Source of the DNA: Brevundimonas sp. Leaf363
GTDB lineage: Bacteria > Pseudomonadota > Alphaproteobacteria > Caulobacterales > Caulobacteraceae
Direction: 5' to 3'
DNA: 64,000 nt
Assembly (NCBI RefSeq): GCF_001424025.1
Contig: NZ_LMPZ01000001.1
Location: 125,074-189,073, forward strand
This document shows positions 48,862-58,290 of the stretch, in pieces. The notes under the pieces were generated by a model. That model saw nothing but the letters and a program-made list of their open reading frames with translations. It had not been told where the DNA came from and made no database searches. The position numbers and the translations under genes were made by a program. The stretch's first letter is position 1; each line of letters opens with the position of its first letter.

Positions 48862-49860
48862 ATGGACTATCGCACGGCGGGGGTGATCGGCGGCGGCGCC
48901 TGGGGCACGGCCCTGGCCCAGGTCGCGGCGCGGGCGGGGCTGCAGGTCACGCTGCAGGCGCGCGAGACCGAGGTGGTCGAGAGCATCCGCGCGCGGCGCG
49001 TCAACGAGGCCTTTTTGCCGGACGTCGAGCTGGACCCGGCCGTGTCGGTGACGGACGACCTGGCCGATCTGGCCGAGTGCGACCTGATCCTGGCGGTGCC
49101 GCCGGCCCAGCATCTGCGATCCGTGCTGACGGCGTTCGCGCCCCATGCGCGGGCGGGCCTGCCCATTCTGCTGTGCTCCAAGGGGGTGGAGCGCGGCTCG
49201 CTGAAGCTGATGACCCAGGTGCTGGCCGAGACGGTCCCGCAGGCGGCGCAGGCGGTGCTGTCGGGGCCCAGCTTCGCCGGCGAGGTGGCGCGGGGTCTGC
49301 CGACGGCGGTGACCCTGGCCTGCGCCGACGAGGCGCTGGGGCAGGCTTTGCTTCAGACCCTGTCGTCGCCCGGCTTCCGGCCCTATCTGGCGACCGACCT
49401 GATCGGCGCCGAGGCCGGCGGGGCGGTGAAGAACGTCCTGGCCATCGCCTGCGGCATCGCCGAGGGGCGGGGCCTGGGCCGCAGCGCCCACGCCGCCCTG
49501 ATCACGCGCGGCTTCGCGGAGCTGACCCGGCTGGCCGTGGCGCTGGGCGGGAAGCCTGAGACGGTCGCCGGCCTGTGCGGTCTGGGCGATCTGGTCCTGA
49601 CCTGCTCCAGCCCGCAGTCGCGCAACATGAGTCTGGGTTTGGCGCTGGGTCAGGGCCAGACGGTCGAACAGGCGCTGGCCGGCAAGCGCTCGGTGGCCGA
49701 GGGTTATGAGAGCGCGCCCGCCGTGCGCGATCTGGCGGCTTCACTGGGCGTCGAGACCCCCATCTGCAACGGCGTCGCGGCGGTCCTGGCCGGCGAGGCG
49801 GGGGTGGAAGAGGTGATCATCGGCCTGCTGTCCCGTCCGCTGAAGGCCGAGGACGCTTGA
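48862..49860 (+). CDS. gpsA: NAD(P)-dependent glycerol-3-phosphate dehydrogenase
   Basis: Makes sn-glycerol-3-phosphate for phospholipids from dihydroxyacetone phosphate. The 332-residue protein has [19 protein letters not shown] at residues 8-26 and [22 protein letters not shown] near 132. [20 protein letters not shown] carries the catalytic Lys near 187, and [11 protein letters not shown] lies near 242. It follows tsaD by 74 bases and overlaps the Rieske gene by four. Confidence 0.95.
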   Translation: MDYRTAGVIGGGAWGTALAQVAARAGLQVTLQARETEVVESIRARRVNEAFLPDVELDPAVSVTDDLADLAECDLILAVPPAQHLRSVLTAFAPHARAGLPILLCSKGVERGSLKLMTQVLAETVPQAAQAVLSGPSFAGEVARGLPTAVTLACADEALGQALLQTLSSPGFRPYLATDLIGAEAGGAVKNVLAIACGIAEGRGLGRSAHAALITRGFAELTRLAVALGGKPETVAGLCGLGDLVLTCSSPQSRNMSLGLALGQGQTVEQALAGKRSVAEGYESAPAVRDLAASLGVETPICNGVAAVLAGEAGVEEVIIGLLSRPLKAEDA

Positions 49861-50231
49861 GCGAGACGCCCCAACCCCGGGCGCGCGTCTGGAAGACCCC
49901 GCCGGGCGTCGCCCTGTGCGCGATCGACGACATCGCCGAACCGGGCAGCCGTGGCTTCGTGCTCCAGATCGGCGAGGCCTACTTCCACGGCTTCGTGGTG
50001 CGCAAGGACGGCGCGGTCGTCGGCTATATCGACCGCTGCCCGCACGCGGGCTTTCCGCTCGCCATCGAACTGGACCGCTATCTGACGCCTGACGGCGGCC
50101 TGATCCTGTGCGGGTGGCACGGGGCGGTGTTCGACCCGCTGTCGGGACAGTGCCTGGGCGGACCGGGCGCGGGGGGTCGGCTGAGCCCCTGGCCGGTTCA
50201 GGTCACGGGCGGGATCCTGCGGACGGCCTGA
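49857..50231 (+). CDS. Rieske [2Fe-2S] protein
   Basis: Small soluble ferredoxin-like Rieske protein of 124 residues. The cluster ligands are visible as C61-P-H63 (RCPHAGFPL) and C85-G-W-H88 ([11 protein letters not shown]). It starts at TTG, overlapping the gpsA stop by four bases. No transmembrane helix is present, so it is cytoplasmic. It could pass electrons to a dioxygenase or stand alone. The partner is not visible here. Confidence 0.88.
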   Translation: MSETPQPRARVWKTPPGVALCAIDDIAEPGSRGFVLQIGEAYFHGFVVRKDGAVVGYIDRCPHAGFPLAIELDRYLTPDGGLILCGWHGAVFDPLSGQCLGGPGAGGRLSPWPVQVTGGILRTA

Positions 50232-50250
50232 TCGTCGGCCTGAGGCGGGC

Positions 50251-50754
50251 CTACTTGCGCAGGCGTTTCGCGTTCGCCGTGGCCGCCCTGTGCAGGGGTT
50301 TCATGGCGTCCGCCTGGGCGTTCAGCAGGGCGCTGCCGAGGGCCCAGCCCTGTTCGGCGCTGCGGGTCCACCAGCCCATCATATAGCTGGCCTGAGCCTG
50401 AGCGGCGGCGGCGGGGGTGGCGGCGCGTGCCATGGCCTGCGCCGCCTCGACGGCCAAGCCGCTCTCGCGGGCGCCGGCGGCGACCAAGGCCTCGGACGCC
50501 GCGCTGAGGCCGCGCTGGGCCCGGCCGGCGGAGGCGGTGAAGGCGGCGACCTTCTCGGAGCTCATCAGCGCCATCTCCTTCAGGTCGGCGCGGCGCGGGT
50601 CGGCCAGGCCGGCGGCCATGATCTCCAGACGCGCGGCGACGACCTCTGCGGTGGCGGCCATCAGTTCGCCGCCGGCCTTGGCGGCGCCCAGGGCGACGCT
50701 CGTGTCGGCCGACAGATGGGCCAGGTTCGTGGCGGGGGTGGATTGAGATGTCAT
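50251..50754 (-). CDS. Phasin-like protein
   Basis: The 167-residue, Ala-rich helical protein has repeated amphipathic helices (VALGAAKAGGELMAATAEVVAARLEIMAAGL, then SSEKVAAFTASAGRAQRGLSAA). The family pattern YMMGWWTRSAEQGWALGSALLNAQADAM near residue 120 fits phasins that coat polyhydroxyalkanoate granules. I use ATG 50754. An unrelated overlapping frame to 51102 is a shadow of the tetR gene. It lies 4 bases after tetR on the same strand. Confidence 0.7.
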   Translation of the reverse strand: MTSQSTPATNLAHLSADTSVALGAAKAGGELMAATAEVVAARLEIMAAGLADPRRADLKEMALMSSEKVAAFTASAGRAQRGLSAASEALVAAGARESGLAVEAAQAMARAATPAAAAQAQASYMMGWWTRSAEQGWALGSALLNAQADAMKPLHRAATANAKRLRK

Positions 50755-50758
50755 GGGG

Positions 50759-51358
50759 TCAGCGCTCCAGCGCATAGGCGCGCATGAAGCGCCGCACGGT
50801 ATCGGCCGCGCGCGCGGGAATGTCACGCGCCGGTTGTTCGACCGCCAGCATGTGACGCAGGTGGGCGTGGCCCAGCACCATGCCGACGAAGGTTTCCGCC
50901 GCGCCCTCGGGATCGTCGACGGCCAGGCCGGCCTCGGCGGCGTGGGCGTCCAGCCAGGCCGCCAGCCGGCGCAGGCTCTCGCCCGGGCCGGCGTCATAGA
51001 TGGCGCGCGCCATTTCCGGCTCCTGGCCCGAGAACAGGGCGACGCCGCGCAGGGACGCCGCCTTGTCGGCGTGACAGACCTTTTCCAGCAAGGCGGCGGC
51101 ATAGGCCGTCAGCACCGCGCCGGCCTCGCCGCCCTGACGCAAAGGCTCGGTCATGGCGTCGGAACGGCCGGCGGCCAGGGCGCGGCCGATCTCGATCTTG
51201 GACGAGAAGCGGTTGTATAGCGTCTGTTTCGACACGCCCGCCCGGCGCGCGATCTCGTCCATCGAGGCGGCGGGGCCCTTCTCCGCGAACAACTCGGAGG
51301 CGGCGGCCAGAATGGCCTCGCGCTTGCGTTCGTCGATCTGACCGGCTGCGCGCGGCAT
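50759..51358 (-). CDS. TetR-family repressor of the emrAB operon
   Basis: The 199-residue protein has the TetR N-terminal HTH AILAAASELFAEKGPAASMDEIARRAGVSKQTLYNRFSSK at residues 14-54. A C-terminal ligand domain with AETFVGMVLGHAHLRHML follows. It shares one base with the emrB stop, so it is the third gene of the operon and probably represses it. A candidate operator lies in front of emrA at 54140-54155. Confidence 0.9.
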   Translation of the reverse strand: MPRAAGQIDERKREAILAAASELFAEKGPAASMDEIARRAGVSKQTLYNRFSSKIEIGRALAAGRSDAMTEPLRQGGEAGAVLTAYAAALLEKVCHADKAASLRGVALFSGQEPEMARAIYDAGPGESLRRLAAWLDAHAAEAGLAVDDPEGAAETFVGMVLGHAHLRHMLAVEQPARDIPARAADTVRRFMRAYALER

Positions 51359-52983
51359 CAGTGCGCGTCCCCGCCGGCGGCGACCGATCCGGGCCTCACC
51401 GGCCGGGCGAACAGCGTGACGGAGGCGGCGACGGCCGTCGCCACCGCCAGCATGGCGAAGGCGTCGCCGAAGGCCAGCGTCGTCGCCTGCTGATGCAGGA
51501 TGCCGTACATGGCCTTCATCGCCGCGCCCTCCGGATCGATGGAGTTGGCGAAGAAGCCGCTCATGCCGCCCATCATCTCCTGAACCGCCGTATCGGACTG
51601 GCTGATCCGGCTGGTCAGCTCGCCCATGTGCAGGGCGGTGTTGGTGGTGAGGGAGGTGTTCAGCAGCGCCAGACCGAAGGCGCCGCCGATATTGCGGCCC
51701 AGGTTCACCAGGCCGGAGGCGTTCTTCACCATGTGCGGCGGCAGGGTCGACATGGTCACCTGCTGCGACGCGATCATGGCCAGCATGACCCCGACGCCGC
51801 GCAGGGCCTGGACGCCCGCGAACTGCCAGAAGCCCCAGTCGTCGGTGACGGCGTGGGCGTCCCACATGCCCCAGGCGACCATGATGAAGCCACCGAACAT
51901 CAGGAAGCGGGGGTCGACCGCGCGGACCAGCCGCCCCGCGAAGGGGCCGGTGGCGAACATGGCCAGGCCCGACACCACCATGGTCGTGCCGACCTCGGCC
52001 GAGGAATAGTGGCGCACCCGGCCCAGGAACAGGGGCAGCAGGAAGGTGCCCCCGAACAGGGCCGCGCCGACGGTGAAGGTCATCATCCAGCCGACCGCGA
52101 AGTTGCGGTTCAGGAAGGCGCGGAACTCCACGATCGGATTGTAGTAGCTGAGCGAGCGCCAGACGAAGGCCGGGCCGGTGACGGCGGCGGCGACGGCCAG
52201 CAGCAGGATCGAGGTGTCGGCGAACCAGTCGTTCTTGGAGCCCTCCTCCAGCACGAACTGCATGCTCATCAAAAAGACGGCCATCAGGCCCAGGCCGAAC
52301 CAGTCGAAGCCCTTGGACAGCGACGGGTCGCCCTTGTCGAAATTGGCGTAGCGGCCGACCAGGAACAGCACCAGCATGCCCGGCACGACGTTGATGAAGA
52401 ACAGCCATCGCCAGGACAGCCACTCGGTCAGGTGACCGCCCAGGGTCGGGCCGACCGTGGGGGCCAGGGTGACGATCAGGCCCATGACCACGCTGGCGGT
52501 CACCCGCTTGTCCGGCGGGAAGGCGGTGAAGGCCACGGCGAAGACGGTCGGGATCATCGCTCCGCCGACGAAGCCCTGGATGGCCCGGAACAAGATCATG
52601 GTGTCGATCGACGACGACAGCCCCGTCGCGACACTCATCAGGATGAAGCCGGTGCAGGAGATCATGAAGACCTTCTGCGTGCCCCACAGGCGCGACAGAT
52701 ATCCCGACAGGGGGATCATCACGACCTCGGGGATCAGATAGGCCGTCTGGACCCAGCTGATCTCGTCGGCCGAGGCGCCCACCCCTGCCTGGATCTGCGG
52801 CAGGGAGGCGGCGACGATCTGGATGTCGAGGATGGCCATGAACTGGCCGATGACCATGCCGGCGAAGCCGAGCAGCAGCATGGTCCAGTTGATCTCAGGC
52901 TGGGCGACCGGGGCTCCCGGGGCGCTGGAGGGCGCGGCGGGGGTCATCGGCGCGCCCGAGGGGGCGGCCGCGGCGTCTGTCAC
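51358..52983 (-). CDS. emrB: Multidrug efflux MFS transporter, DHA2 (EmrB/QacA) family
   Basis: Inner-membrane H+ antiporter of about 541 residues with 14 predicted hydrophobic segments. Motifs visible are MAILDIQIVAASLPQIQ near residue 49, SWVQTAYLIPEVVMIPLSGYLSRLWG near 72-98 and the antiporter motif C region GLIVTLAPTVGPTLGGHLTEWLSWRWLFFIN near 165-195. I choose GTG 52983, which overlaps the emrA stop by four bases. An ATG 12 codons later is possible. It works with EmrA and an outer-membrane channel, which is not in the window. Confidence 0.92.
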   Translation of the reverse strand: MTDAAAAPSGAPMTPAAPSSAPGAPVAQPEINWTMLLLGFAGMVIGQFMAILDIQIVAASLPQIQAGVGASADEISWVQTAYLIPEVVMIPLSGYLSRLWGTQKVFMISCTGFILMSVATGLSSSIDTMILFRAIQGFVGGAMIPTVFAVAFTAFPPDKRVTASVVMGLIVTLAPTVGPTLGGHLTEWLSWRWLFFINVVPGMLVLFLVGRYANFDKGDPSLSKGFDWFGLGLMAVFLMSMQFVLEEGSKNDWFADTSILLLAVAAAVTGPAFVWRSLSYYNPIVEFRAFLNRNFAVGWMMTFTVGAALFGGTFLLPLFLGRVRHYSSAEVGTTMVVSGLAMFATGPFAGRLVRAVDPRFLMFGGFIMVAWGMWDAHAVTDDWGFWQFAGVQALRGVGVMLAMIASQQVTMSTLPPHMVKNASGLVNLGRNIGGAFGLALLNTSLTTNTALHMGELTSRISQSDTAVQEMMGGMSGFFANSIDPEGAAMKAMYGILHQQATTLAFGDAFAMLAVATAVAASVTLFARPVRPGSVAAGGDAH

Positions 52984-54086
52984 TGGCTTGAACTCGCGCC
53001 GCTGTCGGCCAACTGCACCTGACCGGCCTCGGCGAAGCTCTGGCCGCCGTGGCTCTTCAGATCGACCTTGACCTCGACCGACAGGCCGGGACGCAGGGCC
53101 GGGGCGCCGGCGCCGTGGTCCACCACGATGCGGACCGGCAGGCGCTGGGTGATCTTGGTGAAGTTGCCGGTGGCGTTCTCGACCGGGATCAGGGCGAACT
53201 CGGAGCCGGTGGCCGGCGAGAAGCTGTCGATGCGGCCGTGCAGGCGCTGCCCGGGGAAGGCGTCGGCGGTGATCTCGACCTCCTGGCCCAGGCGCAGGCG
53301 GCCGACCTGGGTCTCCTTGAAGTTGGCCACGACATAGGTCTGGGTCAGGGGCACGACGCTCATCAGCTGGCGGCCCTGGGCGACATATTGGCCGGGGCGG
53401 ACGGCGCGGGCGCCGACCACGCCGGCGACCGGCGCGCGGATGACGGTGCGGTCCAGGGCGGTGCGGGCCTCGTCCACGGCGGCGCGGGCCTGTTCGACGG
53501 CGGCCAGCTGCTGGTCGCGGGTCGTGCCCAACACGCCGGCGGTGCGCTGTTGCGCGGCCAGGGCGGCGCGAGCCTCGGCGACGCTGGCCTGGGCGGTCTG
53601 GGCCGTGGCCTGTTCGGTCTGGATGCGTTGCTGCGAGACCCAGCCCTGCTCGGCCAGGCGGCCGTAGCGCTGGACCTGCTCGCGGGCCAGGGTGGCCTGG
53701 GCCTCGGCCTGAGCCACGCCGGCGGCACGGGCGCCCGTGGTGGCCTGGGCCTGGGCGGCCTGGGCGTCGACGTTCTGGACCGCCGCGATGGCGGCTTGCA
53801 GCGTCGCCTCGGCCTGGGCCAGATGCGCGCGCTGATCCGCGTCGTCCAGGCGGACGAGGACCTGCCCGGCCTGGACGCGGGCGTTGTCGCCCACCAGCAC
53901 CTCGGCCACATAGCCGGCGATCTGGGGGCTGACGGCGGTGGTGTCGGCCTGGACGAAGGCGTTGTCGGTCGTCTCCCAGCGCTGCTTGCCCTGCCACCAG
54001 ACGAAGCCGCCGATGATCAGGACGACAACGACCAGACCAGCGACCACGAGGGGCAGGCGCTTCTTGAGTGCGGGTGATACAGACAT
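52980..54086 (-). CDS. emrA: HlyD/EmrA-type membrane fusion protein
   Basis: Periplasmic adaptor of the EmrB pump. The 368-residue protein has one N-terminal membrane anchor LPLVVAGLVVVVLIIGGFVWW and a barrel/lipoyl part with VSPQIAGYVAEVLVGDNARVQAGQVLVRLDD. A long Ala/Gln-rich coiled coil spans residues about 85-195, and the second lipoyl half is TVIRAPVAGVVGARAVRPGQYV. It is the first gene of emrA-emrB-tetR. Confidence 0.92.
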   Translation of the reverse strand: MSVSPALKKRLPLVVAGLVVVVLIIGGFVWWQGKQRWETTDNAFVQADTTAVSPQIAGYVAEVLVGDNARVQAGQVLVRLDDADQRAHLAQAEATLQAAIAAVQNVDAQAAQAQATTGARAAGVAQAEAQATLAREQVQRYGRLAEQGWVSQQRIQTEQATAQTAQASVAEARAALAAQQRTAGVLGTTRDQQLAAVEQARAAVDEARTALDRTVIRAPVAGVVGARAVRPGQYVAQGRQLMSVVPLTQTYVVANFKETQVGRLRLGQEVEITADAFPGQRLHGRIDSFSPATGSEFALIPVENATGNFTKITQRLPVRIVVDHGAGAPALRPGLSVEVKVDLKSHGGQSFAEAGQVQLADSGASSSQ

Positions 54087-54139
54087 GGCTTTCCGGGGAG
54101 TCTGGGCCGGGGAGGGCTCGGGGAGAGGCGGCGCTAAAA

Positions 54140-54155
54140 TGGACTTGATCGTCCA
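54140..54155. promoter_or_regulatory. Candidate TetR operator in front of emrA
   Basis: TGGAC-TTGATC-GTCCA is a perfect 5-base inverted repeat around six bases, 54 bases upstream of the emrA start. It lies in the only A/T-richer part of the divergent emrA/amine-oxidase gap. A second half-like TGTCCA follows at 54166-54171. Confidence 0.45.
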
Positions 54156-54216
54156 AAAATCAACTGTCCATGTTGCGATGCGATGAACACATCGAGTTTC
54201 CGATCATTCACCGCCT

Positions 54217-55506
54217 ATGAGTCCATCGATGACTGACGCCCTGCCCGCCGTTCTGGACGTCGCCGTGATCGGGGCCGGGGCCGCCGGGATCGCCGCCGCG
54301 CGGCGCTTGCTGGGCGAGGCGTTGTCGGTCGCCGTGTTCGAAGCGCGGGCGCGCGTCGGCGGGCGGGCGCTGACCCTGCCGTATCAGGGCCACGGCCTCG
54401 ACATGGGCTGCGGCTGGCTGCACTCGGCGGACGAGAATGTGCTGGCGCGGATGGTCCCGGACTTCGGCTTCACGGTCGACAAAACCCCGCCGCCCTGGGA
54501 GGGGCAGTCGTTCAATCTGGAGGTCACGCCCGCCGAACAGGCCGAGTTCGGCCGCGCCTTTGGCGAGTTCGAGGAGCGGGTGGCCGAGGCGGCGGCGCGG
54601 GGCGAGGACGGACCGGCGTCGGACCTGTTCGATCCGGCCTGTCGCTGGAACGGGCGGATGGACGCCGTCTCCGGCGCCCTGAACGGCGCGCGGTTCTCGC
54701 AGGTGTCAATCATTGACTACGACGCCTATCGCGACACCGGCGTCAACTGGCGGGTGGCCGAAGGCTATGGGCAGTTCATCGCCGGGCTGGCCCATCACGA
54801 ACTGGCTGGCGTGACCGTCCGTCTGGACTGCCCGGTCAGCCGCATCGATCGCTCGGGGCCGATCCTCAGACTGGAGACGGCGCATGGAACGGTGGAGGCG
54901 CGGTCGGTCATCATCACCGTTCCGACCGCCATCCTGACGTCGGGCGCGCTGCGGATCGACCCAGCGCCCGAGGCGTGGCTGGAGGCGGCGAGCGGCGTGC
55001 CGCTGGGGTTGGCGTCCAAGGTGCATATGGCGGTCGAGGGCTGGGAGGACTTCCCCAAGGACGGCCTGCTGTGGGGCCGCAGCGACACGGCCGACACCGG
55101 CGGCTATCACCTGCGCCCGTTCGGTCGGCCGATGATCGAGGGCTATTACGGCGGCGACCTGGCCTGGGGTCTGGAGGGCGAAGGCGAGGCGGCCTTCTTC
55201 GCCTTCGCGCAGGACGAGCTGGTCTCGCTGCTGGGCTCGAACATGAGGAAGCGGCTGAGCGCGGTGGCCACCACCATGTGGGGCGTCGAGCCCTGGTCGC
55301 TGGGGGCCTATTCCCACGCCCTGCCGGGTCACGGCCACGACCGGGCCCTCCTGCGCGCCCCACTGGAGGACCGGCTGTTCCTGGCGGGTGAGGCGACGGC
55401 CCCGGCCTTCTACGGCACCGCCCACGGCGCCTGGATGGAGGGCGAACGCGCGGCCGAGGCGGCGCTGACGGCGCTGGGCCACGCCCTGCCGGTCGTCGAG
55501 GCCTGA
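54217..55506 (+). CDS. FAD-dependent amine oxidase family protein
   Basis: The 429-residue flavoprotein has the dinucleotide-binding motif VAVIGAGAAGIAAARRLL near residue 15 and VFEARARVGGRALTL near 40. The C-terminal FAD signature is RLFLAGEATAPAFYGTAHGAWMEGERAAEAAL near 387-418. This is the monoamine oxidase/spermidine oxidase superfamily. The substrate is not clear. It is divergent from emrA and shares one base with the next gene, nth. Confidence 0.85.
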   Translation: MSPSMTDALPAVLDVAVIGAGAAGIAAARRLLGEALSVAVFEARARVGGRALTLPYQGHGLDMGCGWLHSADENVLARMVPDFGFTVDKTPPPWEGQSFNLEVTPAEQAEFGRAFGEFEERVAEAAARGEDGPASDLFDPACRWNGRMDAVSGALNGARFSQVSIIDYDAYRDTGVNWRVAEGYGQFIAGLAHHELAGVTVRLDCPVSRIDRSGPILRLETAHGTVEARSVIITVPTAILTSGALRIDPAPEAWLEAASGVPLGLASKVHMAVEGWEDFPKDGLLWGRSDTADTGGYHLRPFGRPMIEGYYGGDLAWGLEGEGEAAFFAFAQDELVSLLGSNMRKRLSAVATTMWGVEPWSLGAYSHALPGHGHDRALLRAPLEDRLFLAGEATAPAFYGTAHGAWMEGERAAEAALTALGHALPVVEA

Positions 55507-56231
55507 TGGCGCGGCCGGCCCCGAAGCTGAAGCCCGTCGCCAAACGCCCGGCCGTGATGACCGGCGCGCCCATGCCAGTGCTGGGCTGGCCGCCCGACGA
55601 GGATCGGGTCGAGAGCATCTTCAAGCGACTGTCCGCCGTGATGCCGGATCCGAAGACCGAGCTGACCTGGTCCAGCCCCTATACGCTGGTGGTCGCGGTC
55701 GCCCTGTCGGCCCAGGCGACCGACGTCTCGGTCAACAAGGCGACCGACAAGCTGTTCAATGTCGCCGATACGCCCCAGGCCATGCTGGCGCTGGGCGAGG
55801 CGGGCCTGACGCCCTTCATCGCCTCGATCGGCCTCTATCGCGGCAAGGCCAGGAACGTCATCGCCCTCAGCCGCATGGTGATGGAGCAGCACGGCGGCGA
55901 GGTTCCCCTGAACCGCGAGGGCCTTCAGGCTCTACCCGGCGTCGGGCGCAAGACCGCCAGCGTGGTGCTGAACGAACTGGGGATCGAGCCGGCCATCGCC
56001 GTCGACACCCACGTCTTCCGCGTCTCGCACCGCCTGGGCCTGGCCAACGAGGGCACGCCCGACAAGGTCGAGGCCCAGCTGATGCGGATCGTGCCCGAAG
56101 CCTATCTGCCCAAGGCCCACCACTGGCTGATCCTGCACGGCCGCTACACCTGCACGGCGCGCAAGCCCAACTGCCGCGGGTGCGTGATCAGCGACCTTTG
56201 CCCCTCGCGGGCGGTGTTCGCGGCGGCCTAG
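55506..56231 (+). CDS. nth: Endonuclease III
   Basis: DNA glycosylase/AP lyase for oxidised pyrimidines. The 241-residue protein has the helix-hairpin-helix LPGVGRKTASVVLNEL with the catalytic Lys near residue 145 and the Asp in AIAVDTHVFRVSHRLGL near 165. The 4Fe-4S cluster is C-x6-C-x2-C-x5-C at CTARKPNCRGCVISDLC near 212. The N-terminus carries about 25 basic residues beyond the E. coli enzyme. It starts within the stop of the amine-oxidase gene. Confidence 0.94.
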   Translation: MARPAPKLKPVAKRPAVMTGAPMPVLGWPPDEDRVESIFKRLSAVMPDPKTELTWSSPYTLVVAVALSAQATDVSVNKATDKLFNVADTPQAMLALGEAGLTPFIASIGLYRGKARNVIALSRMVMEQHGGEVPLNREGLQALPGVGRKTASVVLNELGIEPAIAVDTHVFRVSHRLGLANEGTPDKVEAQLMRIVPEAYLPKAHHWLILHGRYTCTARKPNCRGCVISDLCPSRAVFAAA

Positions 56232-56240
56232 CCCCATAGC

Positions 56241-56346
56241 CCGCTCATCCCGGCGGAAGCCGGGATCCAGGTCTTTGGCCCGGCCAGAAGGGGCGGCGGC
56301 TTGCGCGCCGTTCTCACTGGGTCCCGGCTTCCGCCGGGATGAGCGG
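56241..56346. repeat. Dispersed inverted repeat, family S, copy 1
   Basis: The arms 56241-56270 and 56317-56346 are reverse complements in 29 of 30 positions around CGCTCATCCCGGCGGAAGCC. The copy fills the gap between the nth stop and the convergent ATP-grasp gene. A second, diverged copy is at 58291-58397. Confidence 0.85.
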
Positions 56347-56347
56347 T

Positions 56348-57214
56348 TCAGATGACAGCGCGAACGGCCTCGGCGAACAGCGCCCCGCTCTTGGGGTCGT
56401 GACCGAGGTAGAAGTCGGGCTCGATCAGTTCCAGCTCCATCAGGCGCCAGGCGCCGTCAGCGCCCGGCGCCAGGTCGACGCGGGCGTAGAGGAGGGGCTC
56501 GTCAATCATTGACAGGATGCGTTCGGCGACGGCCAGGGTCTCGGGCGCCGGGTCTATGCGGCGGTAGTCGCCGCCGTACTGGACCTGGATGCGGAAGTCG
56601 CCGGGGACCGGGCGCTTGTTCACGGCATGGCTGAAGCGGCCGCCGAAGAAGAGGAGGGAGGTTTCGCCCTCGCTCTCGATGGCGTCGAGATAGGGCTGGA
56701 TCATCGTCAGGCCGGTCGGCAGGTCGGCGACAGGCTCGCCACGCGACAGCCGCTGGGTCCGCCAGGCGCCGCCTGAGACGGCAGGTTTGACGACGATGGC
56801 TTCGGCCCCCAGCGTGTCGAAAGCGGCGACGACGTCCGCCTCGGTCGCGCTCTCGATCCAGAGGGTTTCGGGGACCGGCGCGCCGCGTTCGGCCAGGCGC
56901 TGCAGGTACCGCTTGTCGGAATTCCAGCCCAGCACCGAGGCTGGATTGGCGATCCGCACCCCGGCCGTCTGCCAGGTCGCGCAGGCCTTCAGCCACTGGG
57001 CGTGGTTGCGGTGATAGCCCCAGACGATGGTGGCCAGCACCAGCGGATAGGCGGCCAGCCCGGAGGCGTCGTCCACATGATCGGTCCAGGCGGTCGGGAC
57101 CACCTCGGCCCCCGCCAGCGCCAGTGCCTGGGTCAGCCGCGCCAGCACGCCGGGCCACTGGCTGGCGTAGGACGGATCGGCGGGATCGGGGGTCAGGACG
57201 GCGATCTGGGTCAC
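56348..57214 (-). CDS. ATP-grasp domain protein (RimK/glutathione synthetase-like)
   Basis: The 288-residue protein has an N-terminal preATP-grasp part (MTQIAVLTPDPADPSYASQWPG). ATP-grasp features follow: NPASVLGWNSDKRYLQRLAERGAPVPET near residue 90-118, VVKPAVSGGAWRT near 142, and the metal-binding end WRLMELELIEPDFYL near 258-272. This branch includes uncharacterised ligases and DcsG-like enzymes. The substrates cannot be told. It is divergent from the PfkB kinase gene 77 bases away. Confidence 0.82.
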   Translation of the reverse strand: MTQIAVLTPDPADPSYASQWPGVLARLTQALALAGAEVVPTAWTDHVDDASGLAAYPLVLATIVWGYHRNHAQWLKACATWQTAGVRIANPASVLGWNSDKRYLQRLAERGAPVPETLWIESATEADVVAAFDTLGAEAIVVKPAVSGGAWRTQRLSRGEPVADLPTGLTMIQPYLDAIESEGETSLLFFGGRFSHAVNKRPVPGDFRIQVQYGGDYRRIDPAPETLAVAERILSMIDEPLLYARVDLAPGADGAWRLMELELIEPDFYLGHDPKSGALFAEAVRAVI

Positions 57215-57290
57215 GGCGCCTGCTTAAGGCGCGCCGCCCCAGAACGCCAACCGACTGGCCAGAACGCCCCGCCCCGGCTAAGGCCGCGCC

Positions 57291-58289
57291 ATGACCCAAC
57301 CTACTTATGACGTCTGCGCCGTCGGCAACGCCATCGTCGATGTGCTGAGCCCCGCCGAACCCGCCTTCCTGACCGCCCAAGGGCTGACGCCCGGATCGAT
57401 GCAGCTGGTCGATCAGGACCAGAGCGCGGCGCTGTATGACGCCATGGCGGCGGGGGTCGAGGCGTCGGGCGGTTCGGCCGGCAATACGGTGGCGGGCGTC
57501 GGATCGTTCGGCGGCAAGGCGGCCTATATCGGCAAGGTGGCGGACGATGTGCTGGGCAGGGTCTTCAGCCACGACATCCGCGCGGCGGGCGTTTCGTTCG
57601 ACACGCCGGTGCTGACGGACGGCGCCGGGACCGGCCGCTGCCTGATCAACGTCACGCCGGACGCCCAGCGAACCATGTGCACCTATCTGGGCGCCGCCAA
57701 CCAGCTGACCGCCGCTGACATCGACGCGGGCCTGATCGGCGACAGCGCCATCGTCTATCTGGAAGGCTATCTGTTCGACCCGGCCCCGGCCCGCGCCGCC
57801 TTCGAGCGCGCCGCCGAACTGGCCCACGCCGCCGGGCGCAAGGTGGCGATCACCCTGTCGGACACCTTCGTGGTCGCCCGCTGGCGCGCCGAACTTCTCA
57901 GCTTCATCGAAGCCTCGGCCGACATCGTCCTGGCCAATGAAGGCGAGCTGGGCGCCCTGTTCGAGACCGACGACTTCGACGCGGCGGCAGCCAGACTGGC
58001 CGCGATGGTCGAGGTGGCGGCGGTGACGCGCGGGGCCGAGGGCTCTGTGGTCATTCGCGGCGACGAGCGGGTGGCGGTGGCCGCCTATCCGGTGGAGACG
58101 CTGACCGACACCACGGGCGCCGGCGACCAGTATGCGGCGGGCTTCCTGCTGGGCCTGGCGCGCGGTCTGGATCTGGAGATCAGCGGCAAGCTGGGCTCGC
58201 TGGCCGCCTCCGAAGTCATCGCCCACTGGGGCCCGCGCCCGATGACGTCGCTCAAGGCGCTGGCCGAGCAGAACGGGCTTTCCGTCTAA
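57291..58289 (+). CDS. PfkB-family sugar/nucleoside kinase (adenosine kinase-like)
   Basis: The 332-residue kinase has the PfkB signature 1 region GGSAGNTVAGVGSFGGKAAYIGKVADDVLG near residues 61-90. Signature 2, TDTTGAGDQYAAGFLLGLARG near 266-286, has the catalytic Asp in DTTGAGD. The DVLSPAEPAFL N-terminus is common in alphaproteobacterial proteins annotated as adenosine kinase. Ribokinase-like substrates are equally possible. Confidence 0.88.
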   Translation: MTQPTYDVCAVGNAIVDVLSPAEPAFLTAQGLTPGSMQLVDQDQSAALYDAMAAGVEASGGSAGNTVAGVGSFGGKAAYIGKVADDVLGRVFSHDIRAAGVSFDTPVLTDGAGTGRCLINVTPDAQRTMCTYLGAANQLTAADIDAGLIGDSAIVYLEGYLFDPAPARAAFERAAELAHAAGRKVAITLSDTFVVARWRAELLSFIEASADIVLANEGELGALFETDDFDAAAARLAAMVEVAAVTRGAEGSVVIRGDERVAVAAYPVETLTDTTGAGDQYAAGFLLGLARGLDLEISGKLGSLAASEVIAHWGPRPMTSLKALAEQNGLSV

Positions 58290-58290
58290 C

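Noticed and set aside
51361-53022. 553-codon open frame on the + strand
   Set aside because: It is antisense to emrB and part of emrA, has low-complexity Gly/Arg/His composition and no family motif. Long antisense frames are expected at this GC content.
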